The position numbers and the translations under genes were made by a program. A stretch of 64,000 nt of DNA from Marinococcus luteus_A (GTDB lineage Bacteria; Bacillota; Bacilli; Bacillales; Marinococcaceae): positions 1-64,000 of the forward strand of contig NZ_JAXRUV010000006.1 of NCBI RefSeq assembly GCF_034497705.1, read 5' to 3'. Shown piece after piece: positions 59,305 to 64,000 of this stretch; the first letter of the stretch is position 1, and every line of letters begins with the position of its first letter. The notes beneath the pieces were generated by a model that made no database searches, was not told the DNA's origin, and worked only from the letters and a program-made list of their open reading frames with translations.

Positions 59305-59760
59305 ATGGGTATGATTGGCGGTATAGCTCTACTAATCATCGCGGTAGCTTTTGCAGTATTAGTTATTTTCTTAGCACGCGTCTTAAGCAACCTCACTAAA
59401 ACATTAAATGGGGTGAACGAAACAGTAGACAAGCTGCCTGAGCAACTCGATCAGGTAATGAATCAATCGGAGCTGATTTTACATAACAGCAACGAGACGA
59501 TTCTGGATGTAAATGAAAAGCTCCACTCGTTGAGTCCGCTTTTTTACATTGTTGGCGATGCCGGGGAAGCTTCTAGGAAGCTCACTTCAAGCCTTGTTGA
59601 CATGACAGCAGGTATGAAAAGGAGTTCCACCGAAGGCAAAGGCAAAGTGAATGAGCAGGCTCTTGGCGGCCTTTATGGCAGCCTTGCTTTAGGATACTAT
59701 ATGTACCAGAAGCGCCAGGCTATTAAGGACTGGAAAGAGGAGAACACAGGAAATGCATAA
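59305..59760 (+). CDS. DUF948 membrane protein (YtxG-like)
   Basis: A 151-residue protein. One N-terminal membrane helix (IGGIALLIIAVAFAVLVIFLARVL) is followed by an amphipathic helical region (LSNLTKTLNGVNETVDKLPEQLDQVMNQSELILHNSNETI) typical of DUF948, then a basic tail. AAGGAGG precedes ATG 59305. It overlaps the next gene by eight bases. In B. subtilis ytxG-ytxH are general-stress genes; the sigma-B-type promoter supports the same here. Confidence 0.87.
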   Translation: MGMIGGIALLIIAVAFAVLVIFLARVLSNLTKTLNGVNETVDKLPEQLDQVMNQSELILHNSNETILDVNEKLHSLSPLFYIVGDAGEASRKLTSSLVDMTAGMKRSSTEGKGKVNEQALGGLYGSLALGYYMYQKRQAIKDWKEENTGNA

Positions 59761-60061
59761 AAAAAGCCTATGGTCGGGAGTTGCTGCTGGCTATGCCGTG
59801 TCAGTACTCACCAGTCTGCTCACCGCTCCGAAAAGCGGGAAGGAATACCGGCGCAAAGTATCTTCCGGGGCAGGAGCTGTCCAGCAGACGCCTGCACGGG
59901 TAAAAGGAAAAGCAAAAGCGCGTTCCGACAAGCTGTATGAATCCGGAAAGATCCGGTATGAACTGCTTCACGGCAAACTCGATAATATCCGCCTGGAAGC
60001 CCGTATCAAAGGTGCATCAAGTATGCAGTATCAATCTATGCAAAAACCAGCTGATGAATAA
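59753..60061 (+). CDS. YtxH-domain protein
   Basis: A 102-residue protein. The YtxH/GvpP signature is SGVAAGYAVSVLTSLLTAPKSGKEYRRKV: one hydrophobic helix ending in APKSGKE, followed by basic helical residues (RVKGKAKARSDKLYES). It starts inside the previous gene and is translationally coupled to it. The stop codon lies within the terminator hairpin. Likely a stress-induced membrane-associated protein of unknown mechanism. Confidence 0.87.
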   Translation: MHKKSLWSGVAAGYAVSVLTSLLTAPKSGKEYRRKVSSGAGAVQQTPARVKGKAKARSDKLYESGKIRYELLHGKLDNIRLEARIKGASSMQYQSMQKPADE

Positions 60062-60083
60062 AATCAGCTGGTTTTTCTTTTAT
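60042..60083 (+). terminator. Terminator of the ytxG-ytxH-like genes
   Basis: AAAACCAGCTGAT pairs with ATCAGCTGGTTTT around GAATAAA, followed by TTCTTTTATTTTTTT. The ytxH-like stop codon lies in the loop. Confidence 0.8.
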
Positions 60084-61804
60084 TTTTTTATTCGTTTCCA
60101 TCCTTTTTTCAAAGGTGGCAGCGAAACTTCTCCGCGCTCAAAAACATTTTTTATAATAAATTCGCTGTAGTGCACCGCCTGCTGGTAAGAAATCCGGCCG
60201 GGAAGCGGCGGCTGCATATCCACGACGCAATCAATAACTACGGGCCTGGTGGCAAGCACTGCTTTTTGCAGCGCCTCATGCAGTTCGGTTTTGGTTCTGA
60301 CCCTGTATCCTTCACCGCCGCAAGCTTTGGCAAATCCAGCAAAATCAATACCGCTGATGTCTGTTTCCGTATCCAGATGGCCCATCTGCTGCTGCTCGTA
60401 TTCAATCATCCCGATCTTTTCGTTATTAAATACGATACAAATCATCGGAAGCTGGTACTTTACGGCAGTGGCAAAATCCTGCATTCCCATGGCAAAGCCG
60501 CCATCCCCGGCAAGCATGACCGTCTGCTTTTCAGGCCAGGCCGCTTTGGCGGCAATCGCACCGGGCAGGGCGCACCCCATCGTAGCCATCCATCCCGATA
60601 TTACAAACTCCTGTCTTTTCAGCTTTAAATAGCGCGCAGCCCATACAGTGACATTTCCAACATCGACAGACACTACAGCGTCTTCCTCCAAAAACTGCTG
60701 TACTTCATGAATCACCTGCGGCGGCTGCAGCCTGTCTGTCTCTTCTGTCATATCCTTTTCGAGCTCGCTCCACCACTCTTTTCTTTTTTCTTTATATTTC
60801 TGCATAAAGGCAGAAGGCTCCCGGCGTTCGAGATTTTCCGTATACCACTGAAGCACAGGCCCGAGTTCAGAGACTAAACCTACCGTTACAGGATAATATT
60901 TCCCTATCACTCTGGGATCAATATCAATTTGAATTGCTTTGGTGTTTTTCGGCATAAAATCACGATAAGGAAAAGAAGTACCGGCCAGTATTAACAAATC
61001 GGCCTCCTGCAACGCTTCGTATGACGGCGTAGTGCCAATCTGGCCATTCTGGCCCAGGCTGTGCTCATGCTCATCCGGAACAACGCCCTTTGCAAGAAGC
61101 GTAGAAGCTACTGGCGCCTGAATATGTTCAGCAAACGCAAGCAATTCCTCAGTACTGTACCTGGCCCCTTTCCCCGCCAGAATAACTGGCTTCTTCGCCC
61201 CGTCCAGCAGCCTCGCAGCCTCCACCATATCTTCCTTCTCCGGGCGGATCTTTGGCCTCGCAAACACTCCGGAAGATATTGGGGCTTCACGTTTGATTTC
61301 TGCAGCCGAAACGTCATCCGGGATAACGAGCACAGCTACTCCTTTTTCTGTGTAGGCAGCACGTATCGCCTGATGCAGCATGTCCGGGAGCTGGGCGGCA
61401 CTCTGGACACGTTCATTAAATACACTGACGTCAGCAAACATCTGGTTCAGCTGGATTTCCTGAAAATTATCTGTGCCGATGATTGTCGTATCAACCTGTC
61501 CGACCAAAGCAAGCACCGGCACTTTATCTCTTTTCGCATCATAAAGGCCGTTTAATAAATGAACCCCTCCAGGCCCGGCAATCGAAGAACAAACGCCCAT
61601 CCTCCCCGTCAGCTTCGCATACGCTGCAGCGGCAAGGGCTCCCGTCTCTTCATGACGGATCTGGATATATTTCAGACCGTCTTCATCCTTTCGTAATTCT
61701 TCCATCAATTCATTGATGGAATCTCCCGGCATGCCATACAGGTGGCTGACGCCCCATTCTTTAAGTATTTCCACCACTTTATTTCCCGCTGTTTGATTAC
61801 CCAT
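60080..61804 (-). CDS. ydaP: Thiamine-pyrophosphate enzyme, pyruvate oxidase type (YdaP-like)
   Basis: A 574-residue TPP enzyme. The catalytic Glu is in YIQIRHEETGALAAAAYAKLTG, VCSSIAGPGGVHLLNGLYDAK follows, the FAD-type middle domain has VILAGKGARYS, and the TPP/Mg site is MLAGDGGFAMGMQDFATAVKYQLPMICIVFNN. The C-terminal tail continues beyond the core. B. subtilis YdaP, a sigma-B-controlled pyruvate oxidase-like enzyme, is the closest I recall. I start at ATG 61804 with GGAGGAG upstream. Pyruvate oxidase, decarboxylase or acetolactate activity cannot be separated by eye. Confidence 0.9.
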   Translation of the reverse strand: MGNQTAGNKVVEILKEWGVSHLYGMPGDSINELMEELRKDEDGLKYIQIRHEETGALAAAAYAKLTGRMGVCSSIAGPGGVHLLNGLYDAKRDKVPVLALVGQVDTTIIGTDNFQEIQLNQMFADVSVFNERVQSAAQLPDMLHQAIRAAYTEKGVAVLVIPDDVSAAEIKREAPISSGVFARPKIRPEKEDMVEAARLLDGAKKPVILAGKGARYSTEELLAFAEHIQAPVASTLLAKGVVPDEHEHSLGQNGQIGTTPSYEALQEADLLILAGTSFPYRDFMPKNTKAIQIDIDPRVIGKYYPVTVGLVSELGPVLQWYTENLERREPSAFMQKYKEKRKEWWSELEKDMTEETDRLQPPQVIHEVQQFLEEDAVVSVDVGNVTVWAARYLKLKRQEFVISGWMATMGCALPGAIAAKAAWPEKQTVMLAGDGGFAMGMQDFATAVKYQLPMICIVFNNEKIGMIEYEQQQMGHLDTETDISGIDFAGFAKACGGEGYRVRTKTELHEALQKAVLATRPVVIDCVVDMQPPLPGRISYQQAVHYSEFIIKNVFERGEVSLPPLKKGWKRIKK

Positions 61805-61852
61805 CGTCCCTGCTCCTCCTGTTTTCACAAATTTTCACAGTTCCTTAATTCT

Positions 61853-61879
61853 CTACCCCTCTTCTTATTTACTTCAAAC
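61853..61879 (-). promoter_or_regulatory. Sigma-B-type promoter of the ydaP-like gene
   Basis: GTTTGA (61879-61874), 15-base spacer, GGGTAG (61858-61853) on the minus strand, about 50 bases upstream of the start codon. Confidence 0.6.
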
Positions 61880-61906
61880 CTTTACCGCTCTTGTCCTCTC
61901 TCCTAT

Positions 61907-61939
61907 AGAAAAAGCCTTTCCCTTGTCGGGAAAGGCTTA
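61907..61939 (-). terminator. Terminator of the que operon
   Basis: AAGCCTTTCCC pairs with GGGAAAGGCTT around GACAA on the minus strand, followed by TTTC. The queF stop is at its upstream edge. Confidence 0.8.
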
Positions 61940-62428
61940 GCGGTTGTCTACTGGCTCAGGATACAAATCATGCTGAAACAGCCGGTTTTCTGCAAGCTGC
62001 TCGTATTTAGTTCCGGCTCTGCCGTAGTTTACAAATGGATCAATCGAAATACCGCCGCGCGGAGTAAATTTGCCCCATATCTCCAGATAACGGGGATCCA
62101 TCAGCTCTACCAGGTCGTTTACGATTGTATTAATTGAATCTTCATGAAAGCCACCGTGATTTCGGAAGCTGAACAAATACAATTTCAGCGATTTGCTTTC
62201 CACCATTTTTTCGTCCGGAATATAGCTGATATACAGTGTGCCAAAATCCGGCTGCCCCGTTTTCGGACAGAGGGTGGTAAATTCCGGACAGTTGAATTTC
62301 ACAAAGTAATCCCGGTACGGGTGGGTATTTTCAAATACTTCAAGCAGAGAAGGGTCATATTCAAATGTATACGCCGTTTTTTCGCTTCCCAGCTGATCTA
62401 ACTGCTCAATATCGTCTCTTTCCGACAC
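61937..62428 (-). CDS. queF: NADPH-dependent preQ0 reductase (7-cyano-7-deazaguanine reductase)
   Basis: Reduces preQ0 to preQ1 for tRNA queuosine. The 163-residue tunnelling-fold protein has nucleophile Cys54 in FTTLCPKTGQPDFG and the substrate Glu/His segment in FSFRNHGGFHEDSIN. GTG 62428 has AAGGAGG upstream. Short form without an N-terminal duplication, as in B. subtilis. Last gene of queC-queD-queE-queF. Confidence 0.96.
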   Translation of the reverse strand: MSERDDIEQLDQLGSEKTAYTFEYDPSLLEVFENTHPYRDYFVKFNCPEFTTLCPKTGQPDFGTLYISYIPDEKMVESKSLKLYLFSFRNHGGFHEDSINTIVNDLVELMDPRYLEIWGKFTPRGGISIDPFVNYGRAGTKYEQLAENRLFQHDLYPEPVDNR

Positions 62429-62441
62429 GTCCTTTTCCTCC

Positions 62442-63161
62442 TTATACTCCCTGTTTGTTTCCCCAAAGAAGCGTATGCAGCTGCGGCAACACCCGCACTC
62501 CGTTCAAACGCTCCTCCTGCAGAACTTTTTCTGTAAGCCATTCGTATTTAGCAAGCAGATGATCTCTCAGCTTCTCTACCTGCGGCGTTACGGTATCGTC
62601 ATTTCCCACCTGCAGATACATTGTTACAGTGGGGTAACGCTCATGTACTTCCACCGCGTAACCCAGATCGCTTTCATCAAAAACGACCACCTTCAGACTG
62701 ACCTCTTTTTCCCTGCGCGGGCGCAGTTCTTCCATATAATAATCCAGCCTGGCCCAATCCGTTTTCATCAATGAACTCGGAGGCTTTGGGGAAACTGTCA
62801 CCTCATCGATTTCCTTCACCCAGTCATTCCAGATCGATCCCTGCGTTTCGATCGCTGTCTCAATACCTTGTTCCTGCAAAAGCGCTACAAGTTCTCCGAG
62901 ACCGGGATGCATAGCCGGATTGCCTCCGGAAATAGTGACATGGTTAAAGCTTCTACCGCCGGCTTCTTTTAATTTTTCATAAATGGCTTCCGCACTCATC
63001 GCTACAGCCTTTTGTGATCCGTCCCATGTAAAGGCAGAATCACACCAGGAGCACCGGTAGTCACAGCCGCCGGTGCGTACAAACATCGTTTTCCGCCCGA
63101 TAACCATGCCTTCGCCCTGGATCGTCGGACCGAATATTTCCAGTACAGGTGTTGGTTTCAT
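62442..63161 (-). CDS. queE: 7-carboxy-7-deazaguanine synthase (radical SAM)
   Basis: Radical SAM enzyme that contracts 6-carboxytetrahydropterin to CDG. The 4Fe-4S motif is CDYRCSWC (Cys-x3-Cys-x2-Cys, about 33-40), with EIFGPTIQGEGMVIGRKTMFVRTGG before it and HVTISGGNPAM as the SAM GGE-like site. 239 residues. Its ATG directly follows the queD stop. Confidence 0.95.
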   Translation of the reverse strand: MKPTPVLEIFGPTIQGEGMVIGRKTMFVRTGGCDYRCSWCDSAFTWDGSQKAVAMSAEAIYEKLKEAGGRSFNHVTISGGNPAMHPGLGELVALLQEQGIETAIETQGSIWNDWVKEIDEVTVSPKPPSSLMKTDWARLDYYMEELRPRREKEVSLKVVVFDESDLGYAVEVHERYPTVTMYLQVGNDDTVTPQVEKLRDHLLAKYEWLTEKVLQEERLNGVRVLPQLHTLLWGNKQGV

Positions 63162-63602
63162 TTAGGCAAAGTCCCCCTCTTTGGGCCGGAACACTGCATA
63201 GCTTGTCGGAGTCTCCCTGACGAGTACCTGCAGGCATTTAGGTTTATTTGACGTTTCGTCGAGCTTCTGCTGCACTGTTTTCCATACCACCTGGGCGACT
63301 ACTTCCGTCGTTGGGTAAGCAGCCTCAGTTTCTTCACTGGCAAATTCGGGATGGTCATTCAGAAGAGTGTGATCATAGCGTTTATGGATCCATTTTTTTA
63401 AAACGGTAAAATCAATTAAAAACCCGTTCCGGTTCAATTCATCACCGGCGACTGTCACGTTGATTGTATAGGTGTGTCCATGCACCCGGCGGCACTTTCC
63501 CGCGTCTTCAGAAGGAATATAGTGTGCCGCACTTAAATGCATATCCTTATTTAATTCGTACCGGTAGTTGTGCGGCCACTGTGGATAATACGAATAAATC
63601 AT
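63162..63602 (-). CDS. queD: 6-carboxy-5,6,7,8-tetrahydropterin synthase
   Basis: A 146-residue tunnelling-fold enzyme that makes CPH4 from dihydroneopterin triphosphate. Zinc-binding His are in LSAAHYIPSEDAGKCRRVHGHTYTINV, with the catalytic Cys in the same segment, and FLIDFTVLKKWIHKRYDHTLLND contains the catalytic Asp/His. The start overlaps the queC stop (ATGA). Confidence 0.95.
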   Translation of the reverse strand: MIYSYYPQWPHNYRYELNKDMHLSAAHYIPSEDAGKCRRVHGHTYTINVTVAGDELNRNGFLIDFTVLKKWIHKRYDHTLLNDHPEFASEETEAAYPTTEVVAQVVWKTVQQKLDETSNKPKCLQVLVRETPTSYAVFRPKEGDFA

Positions 63603-64000
63603 AATTCTTTCCTTTCTTTTTGTTCCATATATTGCTCATAGCCTGCACGGCGCAGTTGACAGGCCGGGCATTCCCCGCAGCCGTCCCCCGGTATGCCATG
63701 ATAGCAGGTGAGCGTTTCATTCTTCACATATTCAAGCCTCCCGAGCTGGTCGGCAAGCCCCCAGGTTTCTTTTTTATCGAGCCACATTAAAGGGGTATGC
63801 AGCACAAACTCTTTTCCAATAGCCAGGTTTAGCGACACATTCAATGATTTCACGAATACATCCCGGCAGTCCGGGTATCCGCTGTAATCTGTCTCACATA
63901 CGCCTGTCACAATGTGTTTTGCCTTTTTCTGCGAAGCAAGAATCGTCGCAAAAGAGAAGAACAGCAGATTTCTCCCCTCCACAAACGTAGAAGGAAGTTC
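63599..64000 (-). CDS. queC: 7-cyano-7-deazaguanine synthase, C-terminal part (cut by window edge)
   Basis: The frame is open to the window end and reads ELPSTFVEGRNLLFFSFATIL at the edge, the middle of QueC. The visible 133 residues include GVCETDYSGYPDCRDVF and the C-terminal zinc site CYHGIPGDGCGECPACQLR with four Cys. It makes preQ0 from CDG, ammonia and ATP. The N-terminal PP-loop and any preQ1 riboswitch upstream are outside the window. Confidence 0.93.
   Translation of the reverse strand, partial: ELPSTFVEGRNLLFFSFATILASQKKAKHIVTGVCETDYSGYPDCRDVFVKSLNVSLNLAIGKEFVLHTPLMWLDKKETWGLADQLGRLEYVKNETLTCYHGIPGDGCGECPACQLRRAGYEQYMEQKERKEL

Noticed and set aside
1..64000. CRISPR arrays, tRNA or rRNA genes, insertion sequences, prophage
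   Set aside because: No repeated spacer arrays, cloverleaf-type sequences, transposase or integrase genes were seen on reading through the window.

Overview
The window looks like a piece of a Bacillaceae chromosome (Bacillales, low-to-mid GC Firmicutes). Nearly every recognisable gene has a Bacillus subtilis counterpart, ribosome binding sites are strong AGGAGG types, and TTG/GTG starts are common. Gene order follows, in inverted orientation, the B. subtilis block running from the yit genes through argCJBD-carAB-argF, fabF, trpS, yjbC, spx, mecA, coiA, pepF, yjbH-yjbI-yjbJ-yjbK-yjbL-yjbM-yjbN-yjbO, prpE and fabI. The proteins are rich in Glu/Asp. One gene fuses a DHH/CBS region to a tRNA nucleotidyltransferase, an architecture I associate with a separate A-adding enzyme such as that of B. 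halodurans. An alkaliphilic or moderately halophilic bacillus is therefore plausible, but this is an inference. There is no tRNA, rRNA, CRISPR array, phage or insertion sequence in the window.

Layout. 0-7.7 kb: hemY (late haem synthesis), a small divergent hairpin/micro-ORF locus, pgpA, the yjcH-yjcF pair, an HNH protein, and glcT-ptsG with its RAT antiterminator. 7.8-19.7 kb: fabI, prpE, yjbO, nadK, relQ, yjbL, yjbK, yjbJ, yjbI, spxH, pepF, coiA, mecA and spxA. This holds the transcription factor Spx, its ClpXP adaptor SpxH and the ClpC adaptor MecA, together with a small alarmone synthetase. 20-25.9 kb: an AldA-like aldehyde dehydrogenase placed between spxA and yjbC, a 46-residue basic peptide, a secreted glycoside-hydrolase-like protein, an HD hydrolase, and a hydroxyisobutyrate-dehydrogenase/YciI pair. 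26-31.2 kb: a cation/Ca2+ exchanger, trpS and the DHH-CBS-nucleotidyltransferase fusion. 31.2-42.5 kb: fabF, then the complete argCJBD-carAB-argF operon behind a promoter whose spacer carries an ArgR/AhrC box.

42.7-54.8 kb: a YitU-like HAD phosphatase, a GNAT, an XRE-cupin regulator divergent from azlCD, a BsuPI-domain lipoprotein, yitT, a YitV-like esterase, a rhodanese, a PucR/CdaR-type regulator, an FAH-family hydrolase, and an operon in which a TetR regulator sits between accC and accB. 54.8-58.5 kb: a DDAH-like amidinohydrolase with a pterin dehydratase, then a CHASE4-GGDEF-EAL protein. 58.5-61.9 kb: a general-stress cluster (YdaT-like, YtxG-like, YtxH-like, YdaP-like) in which each of the three transcription units has a good sigma-B-type promoter. 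61.9-64 kb: the queuosine-precursor operon queC-queD-queE-queF, with queC cut by the window edge.

No single island of unknown genes stands out. The points most worth a second look are the fused nucleotidyltransferase, the accC-tetR-accB arrangement, the micro-ORF/hairpin locus next to hemY, the sigma-B cluster, and several short genes and operator-like repeats easily missed by length-filtered gene calling.
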